Assembly (NCBI GenBank): GCA_009760885.1
Contig: CM019701.1
Span: 36,842,697 to 36,906,696, forward strand
Direction of reading: 5' to 3'
From: Achatina immaculata
Taxonomy: Eukaryota > Mollusca > Gastropoda > Stylommatophora > Achatinidae
DNA length: 64,000 nucleotides
The first letter of the stretch is position 1. Each line of letters opens with the position of its first letter. The notes under the pieces are model-generated. The model worked only from the letters and a program-made list of their open reading frames with translations, had not been told where the DNA came from and made no database searches. Positions 46,801-55,358 of this stretch are shown here, piece by piece. A program made the position numbers and the translations under genes.

Positions 46801-49800
46801 CCTGGGCACATCATTTTCAACCTGAGACAAAAAGACAGTCAATGGAGTGGCATCATCCGCAATCACCACGAAGAAAGAAATTAAAGACAACTCCTTCAGC
46901 TAGAAAGGTCATTATCACTGTCTTTTGGGACACTGAAGGTGTAATTCTTGTGGATGTTATGCCAAGAGGAGAGACAATCAATTCGCAAGCTTACATTAAG
47001 ACATTGAAAAAACTTAATCAACATTTTCACAGAGTTCGGCCGCATAGAAATCCTGCAGACCTGCTTCTCCTTCACGATAATGCGCTCCCTCACACAAGTC
47101 TGGCAACACGGGAAGCAATCACCAAATTGGGTTTGGCTGCACTACCCCATCCACCCCGTAGTCTCGATTTCCATCTGTTTGGTTTACTTAAAGATGCACT
47201 CCGAGGTGTAAGATTTGAAGATGGCGAAGGAATGATTCACGCAGTTTAGAAATGGCTACATAATCAATAGAAAATCTGGTGCGGACTAGGAATACATGCA
47301 CTTATTTCGCGCTGGCGTAATGCCGTACAAGTTGATGGCGATTATGTTGAATAATATCGATGTTTACAAGACATATTTATGTATATTGTGTATAAATTTC
47401 ATGCTTTTTGAATGAACAGCTCCTGAGAAAAACAACGTGGTGCATTACTTTCTGAACGCCCCTTGTATAATACGTGCCACTGTGGTGTAGTGTCAGTCAG
47501 AAGATCCCTAGTTCGATTTCTAACTTGGGCGGAATTTTCTCGGACCGAGCGGCATTGGAGTCAACCCAGCCTAAAAAAAAGTACTTGGGGTTTCCCTAGG
47601 ATATCAAAGGCAGCGAGGTAAAGCATCTTTGCTTCAAATACTGTAGTGGCCTAGGAATGTGAAGGCACTAACACTTCACACCCCTACGACATGCAAATGC
47701 TACGGGACTTATATTAATGTATAATGACCAATGCATATTTATGTTTACATTGTAATAAAGAAAAATAGATGCTATAATAATATGTACGAATAAAATATAA
47801 AGGTAAAATTCCCGTTTCCATGCCATTAAGGCATATTGGGGAGTACGTTGTTAGGCCCATATTTTCCATGACCTTCGGCACATGAAAGTGTGATGTGGTC
47901 AGTATCACGCTTGGTCGCTTTACCTTCCCAGACTTCTCTGGTACCAATTTTTATATACGCAGTCGGGAAACATTTTTTATTGCAAAATATTGCTGTATTT
48001 GTTAGTTACTTACCAAGAAGGCGGTCACTGTATAAAACAGGTTCCTCTGTTGAAATGAAATCTTTGTAGCTAGCGATGTTCATGCTAATCCACATATCAA
48101 TAACCTCAGCGTGTGTCCTTGGGACAAGCTTGGAGTAACCTGTACTTCCTGAAGTAGTGAAAACATACAAAATGTCGTCTGGGCTGATTGTAGAGTCCAC
48201 GAAAACGTCTTCCTTGCTACTCCTCAGATCTTCTAGAAGTGGCTTTCGTGATCTGAATTTTTTTTGAAACACGAAGTGCTGATGTATGTGACTGTTCACA
48301 TATTTAAAAAACCCTAAATGTCAAAAATATAAATAAGCATTTTTCTAATCGTGTTTACCACAAATTTAATGTGTATAAAAACTGAATTGAAAATCGCATT
48401 TCAGGTAATTAAACATTTAGCATTTATGACAGAACTTAAAACGTTGATCAGTAGCATATTTACTAAAACACTGTCCTGTACACTGACCATGTTGAACAGT
48501 AGAATATTTACTACAACACTGTCCTGTACACTGTTGATCAGTAGCACTTATTTACTACAACACTGTCCCGTACACTGACCATGTTGATCAGTAGAAACTT
48601 ATTTACTATAACACTGTCCTGTACATTGACCACGTTAATCAGTAGAAACGTATTTACTACAACACTGTCCTGTACACTGACCATGTTAATCAGTAGAAAC
48701 GTATTTACTACAACACTGTCCTGTACACTGACCACGTTGATCGATAGCACATATTTACTACAACACTGTCCTGTACACTGACCATGTTGATCAGTAGAAA
48801 CTTATTTACTACGACACTGTCCTGTACACTTATAGCAATATGCTCTTGGCTAGGGTTATAAGCAGGATTGGTATTTAGGAAATAATTAATAGAGTACCCT
48901 TGTTTGAAAGGTAGGTTGGTTGAGACCATTGAGCGGGGTCTTGGGAAAAGCGTGCAGCATGGAGAAAACTGAGTGGGTAGGGGTAGTATAAATACCACTC
49001 ACGATTAGTCTAAGGAGGAGCCTTACTTGTTTGTTGTAGCAAGAGCCTTACTTGTTTGTGTTGTAGGAAGAACCTTACTATTTTGATGAAGATGGAGTCT
49101 CGGTTTGGAAGAGTTTCCTTTGTTAGTGGCAGGTTTTAGGTAACTGAGATGGAAGAATTAGGTTTTCTTGTGATGGCTGAGGTTTTTGGTGGAATGTTGT
49201 AAGTATGATTTTGTGTGTATAAGGACATTTGTACGGTTTTCGCCCATATGGCGTAGAGTTCTCTCACGCCGGGCATTGTCATTGTAATTTCTGTTCAGCC
49301 TGATGGCTACGTTTCCATCCTCATGAGTTTCACCCCTCATTTTTTCATCAATAAACGTATGTTGTCTGAATTTATATAAACTACACCATTGGCTTTGTTG
49401 GAATTCTCATTGTTTGACAAGTTTGGTTATGTTGGAAGACTGCCAAGTTCAGTTAAGATGTTGTATCAGTATTATTCTGTGGAGTTGGAAGTCTGGGAGT
49501 CTTGTTGGATTTTCTTAGTGTTTAACATAGAAAATCAAGTTGTTCTATAACACCAACAACAAGAAGAAATTTATAAGATGAAACTGTACTCCACAAGATT
49601 TAATCAACCCAGTAGCAAACCATTTTAGTTGGCGCCAATACTATTATAGTGGTGCCTATAGAAAATAAATAGTAAATACTGTTACACACTGACCACGTTG
49701 ATCGATAGCACATATTTACTATAACACTGTCCTGTAAACTGACCATGTTGATCAGTAGAAACTTATTTACTACAACACTGTCCTGTACACTGACCACGTT

Positions 49801-52183
49801 GATCGATAGCACATATTTACTATAACACTGTCCTGTACACTGACCATGTTGATCAGTAGAAACTTATTTACTACAACACTGTCCTGTACACTGACCATGT
49901 TGATCAGTAGAAACTTATTTACTACAACACTGTCCTGTACACTGACCACGTTGATCAGTAGAAATCTATTTACTACAACATTGTCCTGTACACTGACCAC
50001 GTTGATCAGTAGAAACTTATTTACTACAACACTGTCCTGTACACTGACCACGTTGATCAGTAGAAACTTATTTACTACAACACTGTCCTGTACACTGACC
50101 ACGTTGATCAGTAGCATTTATTTACTACAACACTGGTCTGTACACTGACCACGTTGATCAGTAGAAACTTATTTACTACAACACTGGTCTGTACACTGAC
50201 CACGTTGATCAGTAGAAATTTATTTACTACAACACTGTCCTGTACACTGACCACGTTGATCAGTAGAAATTTATTTACTACAACACTGTCGTGTCTTATT
50301 CTTCATGTACCTTTTAGTGTGGAGGTGGTGAATTAATTTTTATTTTTCAATAAGGCCCTGCCGTTTGCTTCGTACAGGGAAGTATTTAAGTTTTCAGTTA
50401 GATCCTCCATTTACTTCCTGCATGTTTTCTTCTGTCCTTAGTTTGGGCGTTTTCTGTAGCGGTCGTGTGGCTGCCGTAGTGCTCTACGTATTGCTTCTGG
50501 CTGCAGGTTAATAATAGGGTTACCCTTGTTCTGAACGTGTCGTTTCCCGGTGTGTCTCATCTGGTTGTATTTTGTTACAATCATTAATATCATGTAGTAT
50601 CGTAAAGTCACTGGTTACATTTACCTGTAAGGTGGGTACTACACAATACACTGCATCCAGACGTGTTGGAGCCAAACAGCTTTTTTTGTTGCAGCGAAAA
50701 GCGGAAACTAGTAGCTTGTTCATGTCCTGTATCAACCAAGATAAACATTTTTGTACAAGCTGATTACGCTAGCCACGAGGCCACTGACCAACACGGCTCT
50801 GACTCGCTTGCTGGATCGAGTATTGCCGGGATAAATTCTTCCTTTCATCCATGATAGGCCCAGCAAATCTAGGGTAGAATTTTGACCACTCATAGAAAAC
50901 ATAGAAAGTATTTTACAAACAAGAAAGCTCATCGTGGCAGAAAATTAGAAAGTGTGTTTTTATGCCCCTCTTTAGTGTATGCATCAAGTTACGCCATGCT
51001 TGATCAAATTAAAGAGGTGCTCCACAGAAACTGCAAGCATATCATTTACACCAGATGCTTCCATGTCAAAAAAAGGTTCTGTCTTATGGAGATAAAGAAT
51101 TATATATAGATCCTCAGATCATCTGAGCCGAACAGCTGCAAGAAACATGCATCAGAAAACATACATCAGCATCGGCTCTGAGCTGTAAAAAAAATCAGCA
51201 GGTTTAATAAAAAAAATATTATTTACACATCTCGGAGTAGTCTGTTCATTGGTGAGTATAGTCACAAAGATTTAATGAATCTTAGACACTCGCTGGGACG
51301 CACTCAAAAACAAGGAAGTAATTTCCCACATACCCTTCTGTTTTCCTGGACACTAGAATCGCTGAAGTCAGGTCGGGTAACTTTCCACACGACAGTTGAG
51401 TGATGGTGGAAGATGTTGTCCCAGAGATGTATGGCTTGATTAACCTCCAAGCTGGTGCGACATCTTCAGGGCGCACAATGATGCCATTAGATCGACTATT
51501 TCTTACCGAGAGAAAGAAGTCTGCGCCGTCTGACAGAAGTATCTACAGAGTGCACATTTGAAAAAAAAAGTTTTGACTTTTATTTCTCATTAGATTTATA
51601 CGATGTGAGAAATCATCATGGATAGTATAATTCAAATATTTATTTTATTTTATTTTCCTATTATTTAACAGAGTTGTCAAAGAGCTGTTACCTAATCTGC
51701 TTATTTTCTTCAGGATTTGGAGTTGACTGATGATGGTCCTGATGATAATGATGAATGTGATAATGATGATGATGATGGTGATGGTGATGACGAGATATTA
51801 ATGATAACTATAATTTTTAAACGAAAAAATAAAATGTTTAATTCAGCAATGGACAATGACTCTGAAAGAAAGAAACTAATTCTTCTTACCTGTCCATTCA
51901 TACACGTGATTCCTGCTAGAGTAATTCCCAGGTCAGTAATCACACGCTCAGGTGAGTTAGCTAAAGTGTTAACAATGACGTCATTGCGCTTAAAGCCATA
52001 CTGGTGTCTTAATCTGTTGGCGAACTTCCCTGCTAACTCAAAGATTTCTCTAGCTGTGTACGGGTCTCTCTTCTCGCCTTGGTAGAACACGAACAGTTCC
52101 CTGTCTGGATAGTGCTCAGCCAAATATCTGACCCGTTCTGAGAGTGTGTCTGCAGTTAGAGAAATAGATGATCTATTTCCCAT
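32853..52183 (-). CDS. Acyl-CoA synthetase-like AMP-forming enzyme (ANL superfamily), intact nine-exon gene
   Basis: Exons on the minus strand: 52183-51890, 51542-51334, 48252-48014, 44572-44331, 38750-38657, 36607-36491, 35192-34948, 34021-33869, 32942-32853. They join without a frame break to 1683 bp (560 residues), the usual size of an ANL enzyme. Core motifs in order: A3 YVFTTSGSTGYSKLVPRTH (about residue 195), A5 CYGSTEAGG (about 345), A7 TEDVGY, A8 hinge GRNKDTI, and A10 PETATGKTDK with the expected catalytic lysine. Family members activate a carboxylic acid with ATP and transfer it to CoA. The substrate cannot be told from sequence alone. The ATG at 52183 has a good context (AAAATGG). 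No clear targeting peptide or membrane segment. The introns are full of mobile DNA. A 4-coumarate ligase-like or medium-chain acyl-CoA synthetase identity is possible. Confidence 0.93.
32943..33553. other. Intron 8 of the intact gene, left part
   Basis: No repeat or open frame recognised. Confidence 0.4.
33554..33670 (-). mobile_element. SINE-like fragment
   Basis: gaagtgttagtgccttca and aggctactacag are the reverse complement of the right half of the SINE at 47473-47720 (gaaggcactaacacttca). The tRNA-like head is missing. Confidence 0.65.
33869..34021 (-). CDS. Intact synthetase gene, exon 8
   Basis: 153 bp, 51 codons, VSDPVLFHEICACVKPVSGS to LTPVPKYYM. C-terminal domain. Donor GTAAAT. Confidence 0.92.
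34022..34806. other. Intron 7 of the intact gene, nothing recognised
   Basis: No domain or repeat border recognised apart from the GA run that follows. Confidence 0.4.
34807..34836. repeat. (GA)n microsatellite
   Basis: About 15 GA units in intron 7, close to the exon 7 donor. Confidence 0.95.
34948..35192 (-). CDS. Intact synthetase gene, exon 7 (A7/A8 motifs)
   Basis: 245 bp. GCVLKGYFNSVENPDPN, DGWLNTEDVGYQDENGN, VMGRNKDTIIYGAAV and HPDVAEAAILP. Contains the ribose-binding aspartate (TED) and the hinge for the C-terminal domain. Donor GTGAGT. Confidence 0.93.
35364..36024 (+). mobile_element. LINE 3' fragment with GAT-type tail
   Basis: ITINKERLEQVTNYSYLGHT, LPIKTKLRF, then a decayed tail reading DKWADNIPEWTG, RERKNWRFT and an (ATG)n run at about 36003-36023. 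Related to L-C by tail type, but a different subfamily by sequence. In intron 6 of the intact gene, antisense to it. Confidence 0.8.
36491..36607 (-). CDS. Intact synthetase gene, exon 6
   Basis: 117 bp, acceptor TTTCAG, ENTEDFFCGNALSEIQLRVV to QFGTIHLK, donor GTACAT. Its homologue in inverse orientation is at 14591-14707. Confidence 0.92.
36770..37480 (+). mobile_element. Interspersed repeat with CCCGGCGTTGCCCG start and internal triplication
   Basis: Starts agctgattacccggcgttgc and ends near the motif gtgccaagttttgttgaaag, a pattern common in invertebrate interspersed repeats. Between them, three roughly 140-bp units repeat (cactattcatctcagcgac and ggtcattttcgattattttt are shared). A smaller repeat, ttccacaatcttctagaagg, lies at 36835-36900. 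No protein encoded. Family assignment uncertain. Confidence 0.65.
37600..38290 (+). mobile_element. LTR-like block B (tentative)
   Basis: Has the gtccttttggac and ggcgctgtctatgcgcc hairpins, then ttccttcctcatctccatc and attcaatatatg, in the order seen in the other LTR-like blocks. No termini or duplication established. In intron 5 of the intact gene. Confidence 0.3.
38657..38750 (-). CDS. Intact synthetase gene, exon 5 (A5 motif)
   Basis: 94 bp. SHLPGMLTVAEEVLVCYGST followed by EAGG, donor GTAAGT. Intron 4 (5.6 kb) upstream holds the L-E LINE. Confidence 0.93.
38858..38988 (+). mobile_element. L-B LINE 3' end fragment
   Basis: Matches the last about 115 bp of the L-B elements (ttgagcaatagagggctcac ... 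gtgccctgggcacttaaggt) plus a GA tail. Short similar flanks (agaagtagt and agaagtaat) suggest a target duplication of about 7 bp. Lies 108 bp upstream of exon 5 in minus sense. Confidence 0.85.
39115..39570. repeat. Degenerate minisatellite, period about 30 bp
   Basis: Diverged units built on gaatctgtcacatgaaggatg + gcataaga. Copies differ by 20-40 percent, so this is much older than the other arrays in the window. Intron 4 of the intact gene. Confidence 0.7.
39571..40659. other. Intron 4 of the intact gene, nothing recognised
   Basis: A short ATT triplet run occurs near 40349. No coding frame or repeat border seen. Confidence 0.4.
40660..43895 (+). mobile_element. Nearly full-length L-E LINE
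   Basis: About 3.2 kb, including a 5' leader (gcctggaaggaaagcaatgg), endonuclease, reverse transcriptase and C-terminal blocks. The closing block (EKTVLEGY-like, RRGRPRR-like, QMDASVAGHLAYNREAYK-like) matches the scraps at 31031-31233 and 55050-55358. It lies in intron 4, antisense to the synthetase gene. Many frame breaks. Confidence 0.88.
41164..43595 (+). pseudogene. Endonuclease/reverse transcriptase of L-E LINE, broken
   Basis: Endonuclease: VETWNVRSMYEGKYQI at the start and KIDYILVQRKWR with the NCDTDHELLIADM end (41626-42150). Reverse transcriptase: NGKSPGCDEITDEFIKARGK, IWPKEWKITIFIPLPKK, VGFRQGREPRDHI, SFIDYSKAFDCVQHQKLW, QGVHQGTY and the catalytic RYADDMVALST (about 43144). Then FEYIGSLLTNNRDTIR and TYACETWTLNKTAEK. 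Several stops and frameshifts, and a small insertion near 43085-43125 before the YADD motif. Confidence 0.88.
43896..44330. other. End of intron 4, nothing recognised
   Basis: Short TA tracts near 44250. No other feature. Confidence 0.4.
44331..44572 (-). CDS. Intact synthetase gene, exon 4
   Basis: 242 bp. WTGGFPYSTYCGGDKRVLL through LGTSGQPFKK, the central part that forms the acyl pocket in this family. Intron 3 (3.4 kb) upstream contains the second mariner. Confidence 0.92.
44787..47249 (+). pseudogene. Mariner transposase, interrupted and missing catalytic residues
   Basis: N-terminal part NIHKRLCDVYGSCAVDMSTV to DHRLQRKAIYSELCF (44864-45231) is cut by Element X. The catalytic part resumes at 46773. 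The first catalytic aspartate (GDE in the family) is tyrosine here (VTGYETWAHHF). The second is present (LLHDNALPH). The block YSPDLAPSDFHLF has lost five residues and reads RSLDFHLF. Frameshifts near the start. Inactive on several counts. Confidence 0.9.
45225..46720 (+). mobile_element. Element X copy 3, longest copy, with 12-bp target-site duplication
   Basis: About 1.5 kb inserted into the mariner. Exact duplication attctgaattgt at 45213-45224 and 46721-46732. It has about 180 bp more 5' sequence than copy 2 (gcctctggcagtcaagtcc, ctcctggccttcccgtggc), then the two monomers, the 105-bp array (hairpins at about 45811, 45917 and 46024), the link region (ctagtggcgaggattcgtcc), the 88-bp array (about 46235, 46323 and 46411), the 3' unique part and a GAA tail. 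GC-rich against its AT-rich host. No protein frame. Confidence 0.9.
47473..47720 (+). mobile_element. tRNA-related SINE
   Basis: The head gccactgtggtgtagtgtca with the B-box-like tagttcgatttc some 30 bp on suggests a tRNA-derived promoter. The body contains gaccgagcggcattggagtc and gaaggcactaacacttca, and the end is AT-rich. Directly follows the mariner end. Confidence 0.7.
47785..47960 (+). mobile_element. SINE-like repeat Z
   Basis: gtaaaattcccgtttccatg, ttaaggcatattggggagta, ttcggcacatgaaagtgtga, ttcccagacttctctgg. Same family as 23729-24075 and 53838-54960. In intron 3 of the intact gene. Confidence 0.7.
48014..48252 (-). CDS. Intact synthetase gene, exon 3 (A3 motif)
   Basis: 239 bp. 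SRKPLLEDLRSSKEDVFV, then ISPDDILYVFTTSGSTG. The glycine/serine/threonine-rich loop binds ATP phosphates in this family. Donor GTAAGT. Intron 2 upstream (3.1 kb) holds the 51-bp minisatellite. Confidence 0.93.
48460..48832. repeat. 51-bp minisatellite, left block (about 7 units)
   Basis: Unit actgaccatgttgatcagta + gaaacttatttactacaaca + ctgtcctgtac. 51 bp is 17 codons, so both strands stay open and give repetitive frames that are not genes. Each unit contains a near-palindrome (actgaccacgttgatcagt). In intron 2 of the intact gene. Confidence 0.95.
48990..49660 (+). mobile_element. LTR-like block A between the two minisatellite blocks
   Basis: Contains ggcgtagagttctctcacgcc (hairpin), ccatcctcatgagtttcacc and catcaataaacgtatgttgt, matching block C (30840-31500) in order and partly in sequence. 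A ttggcgccaa palindrome lies near its right side (about 49630). It separates two minisatellite blocks. Termini not established. Confidence 0.4.
49686..50290. repeat. 51-bp minisatellite, right block (about 12 units)
   Basis: Same unit as 48460-48832. Variants with tcgatagcacatatttacta appear in both blocks, so the two blocks were one array, or exchanged units, before the roughly 850-bp interruption. Confidence 0.95.
50291..50731. other. Intron 2, nothing recognised
   Basis: No repeat or coding signature found. Confidence 0.4.
50732..50848 (-). pseudogene. Decayed relative of the terminal exon at 60539
   Basis: The minus strand reads KGRIYPGNTRSSKRVRAVL and VSGLVASVISLYKNVYLG, stop, closely matching 60539-60652 until LY. 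The acceptor AG found at 60653-60654 is not present here (ATGG precedes the match), so it cannot be spliced in the same way. Sequence similarity stops outside the exon-like part. It sits in intron 2 of the intact synthetase gene. Confidence 0.6.
50933..51333. other. Intron 2, upstream part, nothing recognised
   Basis: No open frame with protein-like composition. Confidence 0.4.
51334..51542 (-). CDS. Intact synthetase gene, exon 2
   Basis: 209 bp. Acceptor CTGTAG, reads ILLSDGADFFLSVRNSRSNG to SAILVSRKTEG, donor GTATGT. Intron 1 is 347 bp. Confidence 0.9.
51890..52183 (-). CDS. Intact synthetase gene, exon 1
   Basis: Begins MGNRSSISLTADTLSERV, holds VRYLAEHYPDRELFVFY and ends CMNGQ, phase 0, donor GTAAGAAG. 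An upstream in-frame TTG is not needed because the ATG is well placed. Confidence 0.92.
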
Positions 52184-53837
52184 TTTTAGCAAAAATGAAG
52201 CAGCCTTGCTAGTGTAGAATGAGGGGAGTATTTTGTACGACTAATTAGAATAGCGTTCTCTTAATTTATATAGGTTAGGACAGTGGTTATCAATTTTTTG
52301 TGTGTTCATGTCACACTATCCTTTGTGTTGAATTCTAGCGGCACACTGACGTACGTGCTGGCAAAACGGGGGGAGACTCGGTCTAAGCGCGCGGTGTGCC
52401 AGGCAGTTGCTTGCTGACTTGATTACAAGCCTACTTAACGTCGGTTTTTTTTTTCATAGTTTGGCATGTTTTGAGGTTGATAGTTTGACTGACAGGTGTT
52501 ATATCTGTATTGCGTTGTTTTGCTTTTTGAGCAATTTAAGCTTATTATGGATAATTAAAAAAGAGAAAAGAGAATAAAGTTGAAGTTGAGTCAGTGACAG
52601 CATGTAGTAGTAATAAAAGAAAGAACGTACCGATTCCAAGTGTGAGTGTCAAGAAGGCAGTGCACATCGACGTGCAATCTATAGGAACTGTCCGAAAGTA
52701 AAAAGACAGCTAAACTTTGGATTTTCGTTCAGTGGACCTGAAAATCATCCTGTACCAGAACCTGTCGTCTATGGAGACAAACTAAGCAACGAGTGTATGG
52801 TCTCTAGTAAATTGATAAGACATTTGAATACCAGACTTAATTACTTCTCTGGGAAAGATAGGAATTATTTTAGCCCATTGTTGTCCTGGGTAGCAAAGCA
52901 AGCAAAAGTTAATATATAGAGGAAACTATTTCCGGAAAAGCGCAATTAGCCAATTTGTTGCCGAAATTATATCCAGAACAATAATAATAATGATAATAAT
53001 AATAATAATCATACAGCCCCACACAAATACTGAGGACGTAATTTTACCTGCCTGCAAGGAAGTAGTGAAATCGATGTTAGGTGACGAGGCTGCTAAAGTT
53101 TCCTTGGTTCTATTGTCAAACATTATTTCCCTGTGGATTGATGAAATGTCTTCAGATATCCAGAGCCATGTACGTGAACAGATAAGTAACGCTCGAGTAT
53201 TTTCGTTGCAGCTCTACGAGTCAAATGATATAAATAATAAATGTCAGTTACTTAGCTGCATTAGATTTGTTGACCAGGATTCGATTATTGAGGATTCCTT
53301 TTCTTGTATTGAATTTCCTTCAAAGTCAACTGGATCAGATGTGAATAATTCCTAATCTAGCACCTTGGAACTAAGTGGGCCATCCTGAAAAATTTACTTC
53401 ACAGATGGCGCAACCTGCGATGATGGGAAGATTCAAAGGATATGTTTAAAGACTGAAATAAGACTTACCGAGTGTAGGTTCATCAACACATTGCTTCATA
53501 CATCGTGAGGTTCTGATGGCGAAGTGTCTTCCAACAGAACTTAAAAGTCTTTTAGACTCAGTCGTTAAGATGGTAAATATCGTTAAGTCAAGAAGTCATG
53601 TCTTAAGGTGCCATGAAGCGGGATCTCAACATAACACTTTGGTTCTTCATGCTGATATTCACTGGCTGTCAAAAAGGTAAAGTCCTTGAGAGATTTTATG
53701 AGCTTAGGAATGAACTATTAAATTTGCTTAGAATCGAAAACCCAGACTTTGCTGCTCTGTTAAATGACGAGGAGTGGTGTACAAAAATGGCCTACTTGAC
53801 TGATATTTTCAGTCATTAAATCACTAAATGAGAGTGT

Positions 53838-54960
53838 GCAAGGTAAGGTAAAGGTAAAATTCCTGATTCCTTGTCATTAACGCATGCTGGGATACAGTGT
53901 TAGTAAAGGCGTATTGGTGTCTGTTACGGCACTAACTATGAACGCATCGCAACTATTTGGCGTGTTGCCTTCTCAACTGTACTGTGGACGTATATGTGTT
54001 GCATACCAGCTGAACAAGTCTTTGATTGAATACTTCACATCACTATTTACAGAGCAGTTATTGTCTTACTGCTGCACAAAGTGTAGTGACAACGAGACGT
54101 TATACTGATATACACCATGCAACAAACGAAAACCCAGGACAAAACATGCCACTACAAGTCAGTACACGTGCATGACTAGTTTACATGAGTAACAACTCAA
54201 CACTAGCACAACAACTGGCACACTTAACATAGATCCAAATAGCACAGGATTCAAGCAGATGCAAAAGATAACAAGAGTTTAATGATGAAAATCAAAACTT
54301 GTAGATGCGTATTTAAATGGACGTGGACTGAAGCTGATGAAACAATCACAATAGATGCAGAAAAAAATGTCCGGTCAGTTAACATCGCCATGGGACACTC
54401 ACATCATCACACAATGAAAAACATGCTAACTTCACGTATACTGAAACTCCAACATACATAACTGATAATGAATCCATCCATGTCCAAAATGAGACAATTC
54501 AAACACACAATTCTACATAATGACTTAAGACCATTGTCATAAAAGGGGCAAATCAATTACAAAACTACATACCGACAATTTGTCCTAAAAAGGACATTTC
54601 ACCCACAAACTTACATTACGAATAAACCCATCTTAGCAAAACCTCAGAACCAACTTACATACAACCTGTCTCTACAACATCTCGAACCAAACTCCCTTTC
54701 GTGCATCCTGCCAGCTCAGATCCAGTGATTGAACTAGCCAATCAGAACACGGATATATCTCTTCCTCCGTGCTCGCTAAAACAGCTGAGCTGTGGGTCAA
54801 GCGAGTGTCAAACCCCTATTCTGCAACAGAATAAACAAAACATTAGGACCGCATTTCCAAGACCTTCGGCGCATCAAAATCACGCCTGGTCGCATTTGTC
54901 TTCCCAGGTAATTCTGGGACCCACTTTCAGAGGCTGGGTGGACCCAGGGGCCTTTTAAAA
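53838..54960 (+). mobile_element. Repeat Z inside hAT, itself split
   Basis: The left part (gtaaaggtaaaattcctgat, cattaacgcatgctgggata) at 53838-53903 and the right part (ttaggaccgcatttccaaga ... ggtggacccagggg) at 54843-54960 together make one Z element. Short flanks caagg on both sides are compatible with a target duplication, and removing the repeat restores the hAT reading VQGK. Confidence 0.72.
53904..54842 (-). mobile_element. LTR-like insertion of 939 bp with 4-bp duplication
   Basis: TTAG flanks it on both sides (53900-53903 and 54843-54846), and its removal rejoins repeat Z. In minus orientation it begins TGTTTTGTTTATTC and contains gtcctttttaggac, similar to gtccttttggac in block B. 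Size and short duplication fit a solo LTR, but no internal genes are present and the right end reads TA, not CA. Confidence 0.5.
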
Positions 54961-55049
54961 GTATACAAGGAAAAGAAGAAAATGTTCCCACTTCAAGAGA
55001 AAAAAAATGACAGTGTTTTTAGAAAAGTCAGAATATGAAAATTACAAGT

Positions 55050-55358
55050 CATTCATTCATTTGCATGTCCCTTGCGGAACTTTGCCTCCAAAACAGCACT
55101 CCTGTAGGCCTCTCGGTTGTGAGCAAGATGGCCTGCTGCTGTTGCATCCATTTGCAGATCGTCAACGATGTCTTGCAGCTATCTTCGTTTTGGTCTTCCT
55201 CGTTTTCTTTTTCCCATTATGTATCCTTCCAATACGGTCTTCTCTAAATTATCATGACGTTTAATGTATCCAAAATATTTAAGTTTTCTCTCTTTAATCC
55301 TCTTTACTAGCCAGCCTTCTTCAATATTAAGCTCTTGTAGTATAGATATATTTGTTCT
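55050..55358 (-). mobile_element. L-E LINE 3' fragment inside hAT, 11-bp duplication
   Basis: The reverse complement of the L-E end, GAAT-type tail at the low-coordinate side. Exact aaattacaagt at 55039-55049 and 55359-55369. Confidence 0.9.

Larger units (their letters stand above)
44632..47465 (+). mobile_element. Second mariner transposon, carrying Element X
   Basis: Inverted ends caaggagagttcagaaagtg and ctttctgaacgccccttg, flanked by TA (44630-44631 and 47466-47467). About 1.3 kb without the insert at 45225-46720, the same family as the mariner at 8179. It lies in intron 3 of the intact gene, antisense to it. Confidence 0.93.

Noticed and set aside
47473..47545. A functional tRNA gene
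   Set aside because: Only B-box-like and weak A-box-like words are present; no cloverleaf with an anticodon arm could be drawn, and the sequence continues as a SINE body seen again at 33.6 kb.
48351..50336. Repetitive proteins encoded by the 51-bp array (LISRNLFTTTLSCTLT and reverse-strand repeats)
   Set aside because: The unit length is a multiple of three, so open frames arise on both strands by default, and the array sits in an intron.
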